Positions 1-7,785 of a DNA stretch of 7,831 nt are shown here, piece after piece (position 1 is the first letter of the stretch; each line of letters begins with the position of its first letter). A program made the position numbers and the translations under genes. The notes under the pieces are model-generated. The model ran no database searches and had not been told where the DNA came from. It saw only the letters and a list, made by a program, of their open reading frames with translations. This stretch comes from Chloroflexota bacterium (GTDB taxonomy: Bacteria; Chloroflexota; Limnocylindria; Limnocylindrales; CSP1-4), in contig JAJYDP010000214.1 in NCBI GenBank assembly GCA_021777365.1, positions 1 through 7,831 on the forward strand. The letters are read 5' to 3'.

Positions 1-1
1 C

Positions 2-649
2 GCTGGCCTCGACCCGGCGCCCGTCTCCGCGGCGGGACGGCGCGTGGTCGTCATCGGTGGCGGCGACACCGGCACCGACTGCGTGGCCACCGCGATCCGC
101 CAGGGCGCGCGCGGCGTCACGCAGCTGGAGATCCTGGAGCGGCCGCCGGACAGCCGCGCACCGGACAATCCCTGGCCGCAGTGGCCGAAGGTGTACCGCC
201 TGGACTACGGGCAGGAGGAGGCGGCCGCGCTCTGGGGCGCCGACCCCCGCACGTACCGGGTGCAGACGCGGCGGTTCGTCGACGACGGGAACGGCCGCGT
301 CGCGGGGGTCGAGACGGTCGAGGTGGCGTGGACGCGCGGTCCCGACGGACGCGCCACTCCCCGGGAGTGTCCCGGCACGGAGCGCATCATCCCCGCCGAC
401 CTCGTGCTCCTCGCGCTGGGGTTCACCGGGCCCGAGCGATCGCTCCCCGAACGATTCGGGTGCGCGCTCGACGCGCGGGGGACGATCGTGACCGACGAGT
501 CGAAGATGACCTCGGTGCCCGGCGTCTTCGCGGCCGGCGACTGCTCGCGCGGCCAGTCGCTGGTTGTCTGGGCCATCCGCGAGGGGCGCGAGGCCGCCCG
601 GGGCGTCGACCGCTACCTGATGCACGGCGAGACGGTCCTGCCGCGCTGA
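2..649 (+). CDS. gltD: Glutamate synthase (NADPH) small subunit, C-terminal part
   Basis: This gene is cut by the left edge: the frame is open from base 2, so the true start lies outside and about 215 C-terminal residues remain. GltD passes electrons from NADPH through FAD and iron-sulfur centres to the large subunit GltB, which makes glutamate from glutamine and 2-oxoglutarate in the cytoplasm. The visible part begins just before the NADPH-binding Rossmann motif VVVIGGGDTGTDC. It continues with the family stretch NPWPQWPKVYRLDYGQEEAA and a DPRTY segment, and ends with the FAD-site block GVFAAGDCSRGQSLVVWAI followed by REGREAARGVDRYLM. All these match the usual GltD order with no frameshift. 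A GTG at 44 could be mistaken for a start but sits inside the domain. The gene converges on the antiporter gene, with 69 bp between the two stops. gltB would be expected to the left, outside the window. The family call is secure; a related GltD-like oxidoreductase subunit is the only alternative. Confidence 0.95.
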   Translation, partial: AGLDPAPVSAAGRRVVVIGGGDTGTDCVATAIRQGARGVTQLEILERPPDSRAPDNPWPQWPKVYRLDYGQEEAAALWGADPRTYRVQTRRFVDDGNGRVAGVETVEVAWTRGPDGRATPRECPGTERIIPADLVLLALGFTGPERSLPERFGCALDARGTIVTDESKMTSVPGVFAAGDCSRGQSLVVWAIREGREAARGVDRYLMHGETVLPR

Positions 650-673
650 GCAGGCCGACGGCCCCGGTGGCGA

Positions 674-694
674 CCCGGCGGGCAGGGTGCCGGG
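674..694. terminator. Possible GC hairpin between convergent genes
   Basis: In the 69-bp gap between the convergent gltD and antiporter stops, CCCGGC (674-679) is complementary to GCCGGG (689-694) with a 9-nt loop. The position suits a shared transcription terminator. There is no T-run on either side, so it is not a textbook intrinsic terminator, and such short GC inverted repeats are frequent at this base composition. Confidence 0.3.
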
Positions 695-718
695 CCGGGC
701 TGGGCGGAGGCCGGAGAC

Positions 719-1873
719 TCAGGTCGTGGCGGACGGCCGAAGCGTGCGAGGCCGGACCCAGCGGACGGCCACGGCGCTGACCGCGATCGAGATCGCCACG
801 CTGGCCACCACCGGGACGTAGATCGCCGCGTCGATCACCGACCCGGCGGCCAGTGCCGAGGCGAGGACGAAGCTGAACTCCCCCATCTGGCCGAGTCCGA
901 CGGCCAGCTGCAGCGGGCGGGCCGGGATCCGCGCCAGTCGGGCCAGCCCGTACGCGATCGCGCTCTTCGCGACGATCACGAGGACCAGGAAGACGGGCAC
1001 CCAGCGCAGCCCCTGCGCCAGCTGGCCGGGGTCGACGAGCATCCCGATGGCCACGAAGAAGAGGACGGCGAACAGGTCCCGGAAGGGGAACAGGTGGCGC
1101 CGGAACTCCGCCGAGACCGGGCTCTCGGTGATCGCGACGCCGCCCACGAAGGCCGCGAGCGCAAGTGGCAGCCCGAACGCGATGGCGCCCACGCCGCTCA
1201 CCGCCAGCGCGGTCGCCACCGACACGATCAGGAAGAGGTCGTGCTCGTCGTGCAGCCGCGCCAGCAGCCTGGGAAGTGCCCACGCCGTCGCGGCAGCGAT
1301 CAGGCCGAAGGCCACGAGCCCGCCGAGCATGACCGCCGGCGGCCGTCCCGCGGTGCCGGCCGCGGCCAGCAGCAGCGCCGCGAGCGCGACGCCCGTCACG
1401 TCCTGCAGGACGCTCCACGCCAGGAGGACCTGGTTGGTGCCCGCGTCGGTGGTGCGGCGACGGCTGCGCGTCATGTTCACGATCACCACGGACGACGACA
1501 TGCCCACCCCCAGCCCGAGCGTCGCCGCGGGGACCGGCGGCACGCCCAGGAGATGGATCGCCGCCCCCGCCAGCGCCGTGGAGAGCAGCACCTGCGCCGG
1601 CACCACCCAGAGCAGCGCCCGCCTCCCCGCGCGGAGGGCCGGAAGGTTCACCTCCACGCCCACCTCGAAGAGGAGCAGCACCACCCCGATGTCGGCCAGC
1701 AGCTGGATCTGGTGCCGGTCCGCCACGTACCCCGGGGTGAACGGCGACACCACGACGCCGAGCAGCAGGTAGCCCACCACCGCGGGCAGCCCCGCGCGGC
1801 GCGCGAGCCAGCCGAACCCGGCAGCCGCCAGCAGCACCAGCCCCAGGTCCAGGATCGACGCGGCCGTGTCCAC
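719..1873 (-). CDS. CPA2-family cation:proton antiporter (membrane domain only)
   Basis: This 384-aa integral membrane protein most likely exchanges Na+ or K+ for H+ across the inner membrane. Hydrophobic segments run from about residue 5 to 373, enough for 10-13 helices. Family signatures in order are LPAVVGYLLLGVVVSP (29-44), the LLLFEVGVEVNLPALR block (66-81), the substrate-helix pair QD (157-158) in WSVLQDVTGV, AAFVGGVAITES (240-251), LFFVAIGMLVD (271-281), Lys303 and GQMGEFSFVLAS (328-339). The protein stops right after the last helix, at a short basic tail, so it lacks the C-terminal RCK/TrkA-N nucleotide-binding domain of KefB/KefC. It therefore resembles the short antiporters of the NapA/GerN kind. 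The start is the GTG at 1873, which gives a natural N-terminus just before helix 1; the ribosome-binding site is weak (GGTGAC four bases upstream). It lies downstream of pyrC on the same strand but 213 bp away, so it may or may not be read from the pyr operon. The transported ion cannot be told from sequence alone. Confidence 0.88.
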   Translation of the reverse strand: MDTAASILDLGLVLLAAAGFGWLARRAGLPAVVGYLLLGVVVSPFTPGYVADRHQIQLLADIGVVLLLFEVGVEVNLPALRAGRRALLWVVPAQVLLSTALAGAAIHLLGVPPVPAATLGLGVGMSSSVVIVNMTRSRRRTTDAGTNQVLLAWSVLQDVTGVALAALLLAAAGTAGRPPAVMLGGLVAFGLIAAATAWALPRLLARLHDEHDLFLIVSVATALAVSGVGAIAFGLPLALAAFVGGVAITESPVSAEFRRHLFPFRDLFAVLFFVAIGMLVDPGQLAQGLRWVPVFLVLVIVAKSAIAYGLARLARIPARPLQLAVGLGQMGEFSFVLASALAAGSVIDAAIYVPVVASVAISIAVSAVAVRWVRPRTLRPSATT

Positions 1874-1940
1874 GTCACCAATGGTCGCCCACGGCCCGGC
1901 CCACCGTCACCCCCGGATGGCCCGCCTCGACACGGTCATC

Positions 1941-1958
1941 GGCCGCACGATGCGGGCC
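1941..1958 (-). terminator. Imperfect hairpin downstream of pyrC
   Basis: GGCCGCA and TGCGGGCC flank a 3-nt CGA spacer. They can form a stem of about seven pairs with one bulged base, on either strand. It lies past the repeat array, 130-150 bp beyond the pyrC stop and before the antiporter start, so it could mark the end of the pyr transcript. No T-run follows, so a Rho-independent role is doubtful. Confidence 0.22.
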
Positions 1959-1983
1959 GGTCGCATCCCGGCGGATCCGCGGC

Positions 1984-2083
1984 GCCCGGAGCGAGGCCCG
2001 GAGCGGTTGCCCGGAGCGGTTGCCCGGAGCGGTTGCCCGGAGCGGTTGCCCGCAGCGGTTGCCCGGAGCGAGGCCCGGAGCGG
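1984..2083. repeat. Tandem array of 12/13-bp units behind pyrC
   Basis: Eight consecutive units start with GCCCGGAGCGGTT or a close variant. Unit positions are 1984-1995 (12-bp form ending GAG), 1996-2008, 2009-2021, 2022-2034, 2035-2047, 2048-2060 (one change, GCCCGC), 2061-2072 (12-bp GAG form again) and 2073-2083 (partial). The array starts and ends with the same 23-bp block (1984-2006 and 2061-2083). Three bases separate it from the pyrC stop codon, and it takes up about half of the 213-bp gap before the antiporter gene. The period is mostly 13, not a multiple of three, so it is unlikely to be coding. It could be a slippage-prone minisatellite, a protein-binding array or a 3'-UTR element; the sequence does not say which. 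Confidence 0.93.
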
Positions 2084-2086
2084 CCC

Positions 2087-3584
2087 CTACGCGACCGGAA
2101 CCGGGCCCTCCGTCGCAGGCTCGAGGTCCGCGTAGGCGAAGCGCCCGTCCACCATCGTGGCCAGGACCCGGCCGCGCACGCGCCTGCCCAGCAGCGGCGA
2201 ATTCCGTCCCTTCGAGCGGAGCGACTCCGCGGTGACCTCCCAGGCGTCGGCCGTGTCGACCACCACCAGGCTGGCGGGCGCCCCCTCCACGAGGCCCCGG
2301 ACGATCGGCTCGGGGGAGCGACGCCCGGCCCCGCCGAAGGCGGCCGCGCCGAGCACCCGTGCCGGACCCGTGGTCAGCGCGCGGATCGCGTCGACCAGGG
2401 GCAGCAGCCCCGCCTCGACGCCGGCCAGCACGAGCGAGCAGGCCGTCTCGATCCCGCTGATCCCGTTCACCGCGTCGCCGTACTCGACCAGCTTGTCCAC
2501 CTGCGTGTGCGGCGCGTGGTCGGTCGCGATCGCGTCGACCGTGCCGTCCGCCAGTCCGCGCCAGAGCGCGAGTGCGTCGGCGGGCGTCCGCAGCGGCGGG
2601 TTGACGCGCGTCGACTGGTCGTAGGGAGCGTCGAACGGTGCCCCCGGCACGTGGGTGCCGGTCCAGGGCGAGTCGGCGGCCTCCCAGGCGAAGCGCCGGT
2701 CGCCGGCCACCCAGCCGTCGTGCAGCGCCAGGTGGTGCGGGGTCACGTCGCAGGTGACCGGCAGCCCGGCGGCCTTCGCGCGCCGGACCAGCTCGACCGA
2801 GCCGGCGGTGGAGAGATGCGTCAGGTGCAGGTGCGGCGCCGCCCCCGCCGGGTTGGCCGCCGCCACGTCGGCCAGGATCGCGAGGTCGCGCGCGACGGCG
2901 CTCTCCTCGCCGGCAGCCGGCCAGCCCTTCAGCCCCAGGATCGTGGCCACGAGCCCCTCGTTGGCCTCGGCACCCTTCGTGAGCCCCGGCTCCTCGGCGT
3001 GCTCGATGAGCATCCGCCCCAGGGCACCCGCGTAGGCGAGGGCGTTGCGGAAGAGCGAGGCATCGGCCACCGGCGACCCGTCGTCGCTGAAGCCGGCCGC
3101 GCCGGCGTCCGCCATCTCGCCCATGGCCGCGAGCGTCTCGCCCTTGCGTCCGGCCGTCACGGCGCCGTAGGGGAGGAACCGGACCGGGCTCCCGGAGGCG
3201 TGCGCGAGGCCGATCTCCTCCTCCACGAGCCCGGCCGTGTCGATGGCGGGGGTCGTGTTGGCCATGGCGCAGACCAGGCCGAAGCCGCCGTGTGCCGCCG
3301 CGGCGAGCCCGCTCGCGATGGTCTCGGCGTCCTCGCGTCCCGGCTGCCGGAAGTGGACGTGCAGGTCGACCAGGGCCGGCGCGACGATCACGGACGGCCG
3401 ATCGGCGGCGCCGGAGGCCCGGCCCCGGGGCCCGGCTCCCGGGTCCTCCGGTGCCCACTCCACGGCGACGATCCGCCCGGCCTCCACGCGCAGGCTGCCG
3501 CGTCCCTCGCGGCCCGCGACGGGATCGACCAGCCAGGCGTCCTCGAGTTCGAGCAGTTCCACCCGGGCGCCCGGGCGCGTTCCC

Positions 3585-3592
<8 letters not shown>
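2087..3592 (-). CDS. pyrC: Dihydroorotase
   Basis: This 501-aa cytoplasmic zinc amidohydrolase closes N-carbamoyl-L-aspartate to L-dihydroorotate, step three of pyrimidine synthesis. The metal-site DLHVHFRQPG is at 76-85, with His78 and His80. The loop GFSDDGSPV (168-175) has Asp where some dihydroorotases carry a carboxylated Lys, as in class I enzymes. EHAEEPGL (197-204) gives His198, HLTHLSTAGSVELVRRAK (256-273) and VTPHHL (283-288) follow, then RVNPPLRTP (329-337) and the catalytic ATDHAPH (356-362, Asp358). GISGIETA (377-384) and a C-terminal metal-free β-domain complete it. Family members are usually 420-450 aa. The extra length is mainly a stretch between VTPHHL and VNPPLR (about 289-327, Trp-containing) plus a small Gly/Arg/Ala-rich insert near 51-65. 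The GTG start at 3592 is preceded by GAGGAGG (3602-3608), nine bases away, and overlaps the pyrB stop by 8 bp. In E. coli pyrC names a different, shorter class; this one is the long, Gram-positive-like class. Confidence 0.95.
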
Positions 3593-5257
<1,665 letters not shown>

Positions 5258-5291
5258 TCACGGGGCCGGTCCATGGATGCGTGGCGGCCGG

Positions 5292-5297
5292 AGTCTA
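5292..5297 (-). promoter_or_regulatory. Candidate -10 box for the pyrRBC operon
   Basis: The - strand reads TAGACT, a good match to the TANNNT -10 pattern. It would place the transcript start about 45 bases before the pyrR ATG. There is no convincing -35 box at 16-18 bp; a TTGACG lies 29 bp upstream, too far for a standard promoter. Such hexamers stand out in GC-rich DNA, but one match is weak evidence. Confidence 0.33.
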
Positions 5298-5328
5298 CCG
5301 CGGCGGACGGGTCGCGTGCAGGTCGGCG

Positions 5329-5392
5329 TCAACCCGCCAGGCCGCCCCGGATCGCCGGGCCGGCATCAGCCCGCCAGACCGCCCCAGATCGC
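5329..5392 (-). repeat. Direct repeat copying the 3' end of the exporter gene, stop codon included
   Basis: Bases 5366-5392 encode the last eight residues of the exporter (AIWGGLAG) plus TGA. Bases 5329-5355 repeat this stretch with 24 of 27 identities; all three differences are transitions. Read from its own TGA, the copy would encode AIRGGLAG. Ten bases separate the copies, so the period is 37 bp and the second copy is out of frame with the gene. It lies in the pyrR leader region. Confidence 0.9.
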
Positions 5393-6034
5393 GGCCAGGC
5401 CGAGGAACCCGATGATCGCCGACGAGGCGATGCCGACCCGGTGGAGGCCGACCGGGCCGATCCGTGGTCGGAGCACCCCCACGACCCCCACCAGCAGCAC
5501 CCACCAGGCGGCGGACCCCGAGGCGACGCCCAGGACGAGCGCGGCCGCGCCCGGGCCGCCGTGGCCCACCAGCCCGAACCCGACGAACGCGGCGGCGAAC
5601 GACACGATCGTGGCGGGGTTGGTGATGGTGAGGCCCAGCGTCGTCGCCCACGCGGCGGCCAGTTGCCCGGCACCGCGGGCGGAGCGCGGCGCCGGGAGGG
5701 ACACGGCGGTGCCGGCCGAGGTCTCGTCACGCCGCCGTGGCCAGGCGCGGGCCGCGAGCAGGAGCAGCAGGGCTCCGCCGACGATCGCCAGGACCCGGCG
5801 CTGCCCGATCAGCACGTCCGAGAGTGCCGTCAGCCCGAAGGCCGCCACCGCCGCGTACAGCCCGTCGGCCGTCGCCGCACCCAGGCCCGTGGCGAGCCCG
5901 ATCGCCCGCCCCTCCGCCAGCGTCCGGCGGATGCAGAGGAGCCCGATGGGGCCGATCGCGGCGGCGATGGCGAACCCGATCGCGAGCCCCCGGAGGTAGA
6001 GCCCGGGCGGCATCATCCCGGGGAGGCCGGCCAT
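5366..6034 (-). CDS. LysE-family amino-acid exporter
   Basis: This predicted 222-aa inner-membrane protein belongs to the LysE/RhtB translocator family, which exports amino acids such as lysine, arginine, threonine or homoserine using the membrane potential. About six hydrophobic segments are visible: roughly 13-35, 45-70, 81-96, 124-156, 163-188 and 201-219. The N-terminal family pattern is present as AIGPIGLLCIRRTLAEGR (26-43) and LATGLGAATADGLYAAVAAFGL (47-68). The mid-protein motif TLGLTITNPATIVSF (132-146) carries the conserved Asn-Pro. The loop at about 99-122 is Arg-rich, as expected for a cytoplasmic side. The start is probably the ATG at 6034, but no Shine-Dalgarno precedes it, and ATGs at 6016 and 6013 would also give a full protein. 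The gene follows the ammonia-lyase gene by 32 bp on the same strand, so translational coupling is likely. The substrate cannot be read from the sequence. Confidence 0.87.
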   Translation of the reverse strand: MAGLPGMMPPGLYLRGLAIGFAIAAAIGPIGLLCIRRTLAEGRAIGLATGLGAATADGLYAAVAAFGLTALSDVLIGQRRVLAIVGGALLLLLAARAWPRRRDETSAGTAVSLPAPRSARGAGQLAAAWATTLGLTITNPATIVSFAAAFVGFGLVGHGGPGAAALVLGVASGSAAWWVLLVGVVGVLRPRIGPVGLHRVGIASSAIIGFLGLAAIWGGLAG

Positions 6035-6041
6035 GCCGGCC
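6025..6041 (-). promoter_or_regulatory. Perfect GC hairpin with the exporter start codon as its loop
   Basis: GGCCGGC (6025-6031) and GCCGGCC (6035-6041) are exact reverse complements, separated only by the three bases that form the ATG at 6034 on the - strand. The transcript could hide its start codon in a tight seven-pair stem. With no Shine-Dalgarno present, this suggests that initiation depends on ribosomes arriving from the upstream lyase gene, or that a downstream ATG (6016 or 6013) is used. Confidence 0.5.
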
Positions 6042-6066
6042 GGCCCACGGGTGCCACGGCCCGCTG

Positions 6067-7590
6067 CTACGCGAGCGGGCCCACGGCCGCCTCGACCGCA
6101 TCGAGGATCTCGCCGGAGCGGACCAGCTGCTTCATCCGGGTGTGGTCGGCATGGAGGGGCCGATCCTCGTCCAGGTGCGCGACGTGCCGCCGCACCGCCT
6201 CGTGCGCGGTCCGCGTGCCGAGACCGGGGCTGAACTCGCGGAAGTCGAGGGCCTGCGCGGCAGCCATGAACTCGATCCCGAGCACGCCGTACGCGTTGTC
6301 CAGGATCTGGGCGTTCTTGATGGCCGTGTTCATCCCCATCGAGACGAAGTCCTCCTGGTCCGCGGCGGCCGGGATCGACTGGATCGAGGCCGGCGCGGAG
6401 AGGATCCGCTGCTCGACGATCAGCGTGTCCGCCGTGTACTGGCTGAGCATCATCCCGGAGAACATCCCGGCACCCTTCGTCAGGAAGGCCGGGAGCCCGG
6501 CGGAGAGGGCGGGGTTCGTGAGCCGGTTCAGGCGCCGCTCGGACAGGACGCACACCATGGTGACCGCTGCCCCCACCATGTCCATGGGGAGCGCCACCGG
6601 CGTTCCCTGGAAGTTGGCCCCGGTGAGCGTCAGGCGCGCATCGGGAAGGAAGATCGGGTTGTCGCCCACCCCGTTGAGCTCGGTCTCGACCTGCGTCCAC
6701 GCCCAGGCCACCGCGTCGTGGGCGGCACCGATCACCTGCGGCGTGGAGCGCATCGAGTAGGCGTCCTGGACCTTGGTGGGCATCCGGCCCGTCATCAGGT
6801 CGCTGCCCGCGAGGACGCGGTCGATCGCCCGGGCCGCCCGGACGGCGCCCGGGAAGCCGCGCAGTTCGTGGAGGCGGACGTCGTAGGGCTTCATGTTCGC
6901 GAAGAGCGCCTCGAGCGACATCGCGGCGGCGATCTCGGCCTGTCGCAGCCAGCGCTCGATGTCCCAGAGCTGCAGCGCGCTCATGGCCGTCAGCACGTTC
7001 GAGCCGTTGATGGTGGCCAGCCCGTCGCGCGCCTGCAGGCCCGGCGGCGTGATCCCCGCGCGGCGGAGCGCCTCCGCACCCGGGAGCCGTTCGCCCTCGT
7101 ACCAGGCCTCGCCCTCACCCATCAGCAGGAGCGCGATCTGCGCCATGGGCGCCAGGTCACCGCTGGCTCCCACGGAGCCGCGCTGGCAGACCACCGGGGT
7201 CACGCCCCGGTTGAGCATCTCGACCAGCGCCAGGGTGATCTCCGGGCGGCACCCGGAGTTGCCGTGGGCGTGCACGTTGATGCGCCCCGCCATCGCGGCG
7301 CGGACAGTCTCGACGGGGGCGGGATCCCCGATCCCGGCGGCGTGGTTGTAGACCAGGTAGCGCTGGAACTGGCGCACCTGCTCGTCGCTCAGCACCACCT
7401 CGGAGAACTCGCCGATCCCCGTGTTGGTGCCGTACATGATCTCGTGGGCCGCGAGCTTCTCCTCCAGCATCGACCGGCAGACGCGGATCCGCTCGACCGC
7501 GGCGGGGTCGAGTTCCACCTGCTCGCCATCACGGGCGATGCGCACCAGCCGCTCGATGGTCAGGGACGTGCCGTCCAGCACGATCGACAT
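6067..7590 (-). CDS. hutH: Histidine ammonia-lyase family (MIO) enzyme
   Basis: This 507-aa cytoplasmic lyase removes ammonia from an aromatic amino acid, most likely histidine to trans-urocanate. The electrophilic MIO cofactor forms from Ala142-Ser143-Gly144 in GSVGASGDLAPMAQ (138-151). Other active-site elements are Tyr53 in YGTNTGIG (53-60), His83 in YNHAAGIG (81-88), Asn195 in TINGSN (193-198), VQDAYSMRSTPQVIG (274-288) with Tyr278 and Arg281, and Glu413 in ADQEDFVSMGMN (410-421). Length equals that of typical HutH (500-510). His83 and the Glu fit histidine rather than phenylalanine or tyrosine, but GANFQG (324-329) replaces the usual GGNFHG-like stretch, so substrate is not certain. The ATG at 7590 has GGAAGG (7598-7603) seven bases upstream; further in-frame starts before it would add an unconserved, low-complexity leader. 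No hutU, hutI or hutG is visible. The next gene downstream is a LysE exporter, probably in one transcript. Confidence 0.88.
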   Translation of the reverse strand: MSIVLDGTSLTIERLVRIARDGEQVELDPAAVERIRVCRSMLEEKLAAHEIMYGTNTGIGEFSEVVLSDEQVRQFQRYLVYNHAAGIGDPAPVETVRAAMAGRINVHAHGNSGCRPEITLALVEMLNRGVTPVVCQRGSVGASGDLAPMAQIALLLMGEGEAWYEGERLPGAEALRRAGITPPGLQARDGLATINGSNVLTAMSALQLWDIERWLRQAEIAAAMSLEALFANMKPYDVRLHELRGFPGAVRAARAIDRVLAGSDLMTGRMPTKVQDAYSMRSTPQVIGAAHDAVAWAWTQVETELNGVGDNPIFLPDARLTLTGANFQGTPVALPMDMVGAAVTMVCVLSERRLNRLTNPALSAGLPAFLTKGAGMFSGMMLSQYTADTLIVEQRILSAPASIQSIPAAADQEDFVSMGMNTAIKNAQILDNAYGVLGIEFMAAAQALDFREFSPGLGTRTAHEAVRRHVAHLDEDRPLHADHTRMKQLVRSGEILDAVEAAVGPLA

Positions 7591-7603
7591 GGAAGTACCT
7601 TCC
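7591..7603 (-). promoter_or_regulatory. Ribosome-binding site of the lyase gene, within a small hairpin
   Basis: The - strand reads GGAAGGTACTTCC directly before the ATG at 7590. GGAAGG is the Shine-Dalgarno sequence and supports that start. GGAAG and CTTCC are complementary with a three-base loop, so the site could be partly masked, although a five-pair stem is weak. Confidence 0.5.
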
Positions 7604-7648
7604 CGGGAACGAGGCACATCGACGTCCGTGTGACGCCGAGCCACCCCC

Positions 7649-7654
7649 ATCGTA
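7649..7654 (-). promoter_or_regulatory. Candidate -10 box for the lyase-exporter unit
   Basis: The - strand reads TACGAT, matching TANNNT, about 58 bases before the lyase ATG. No clear -35 box is found at the usual distance, so the call rests on the hexamer and its position only. Confidence 0.27.
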
Positions 7655-7683
7655 GTCGTCCGGGCAGCCGGGGGAGCGGCCGC

Positions 7684-7785
7684 CCGGTGGGGTTCCGTCG
7701 CGCGTGGGGATCGTCGGCCGACAGGGCCGCGTCGCGCAGGCCGCATGCCGGCCGGCGGGGTTCCGTCGCCGGCGGGGTTCCCTCA
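7684..7785. repeat. 17-bp GC-rich repeats on a common spacing
   Basis: Two units lie back to back at 7752-7768 and 7769-7785, sharing CCGGCGGGGTTCC. A third, CCGGTGGGGTTCCGTCG, is at 7684-7700 and differs from the 7752 unit at one base. The distance from the first to the second is 68 bp, exactly four units of 17. A degraded copy with about 12 of 17 matches sits in phase at 7718-7734. The stretch lies upstream of the lyase gene, in the final 241 bp, where I see no convincing gene or RNA. Confidence 0.65.

Noticed and set aside
1984..2083. The tandem array as a CRISPR array or a replication iteron set
   Set aside because: The units are contiguous with no unique spacers, which excludes CRISPR. 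There is no replication gene, DnaA box cluster or AT-rich stretch nearby to support an origin.
3421..3432. Twelve-base perfect palindrome GGCCCCGGGGCC inside pyrC
   Set aside because: It lies in the GC-only stretch coding for a small PyrC insert. Short GC palindromes are expected at this composition, and nothing links it to a function.
1875..3458. Second - strand open frame of more than 500 codons overlapping pyrC
   Set aside because: It is a shifted frame of pyrC made of Arg/Gly/Ala runs, and pyrC itself carries every dihydroorotase motif in the other frame.
5356..5365. GC inverted repeat between the two copies of the exporter tail as a terminator
   Set aside because: The stem is only four or five pairs with a very short loop and no T-run follows.
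7591..7746. N-terminal extension of the lyase to 7746
   Set aside because: The added residues are low-complexity and unlike the family, while the ATG at 7590 has a good Shine-Dalgarno and gives the normal HutH length.
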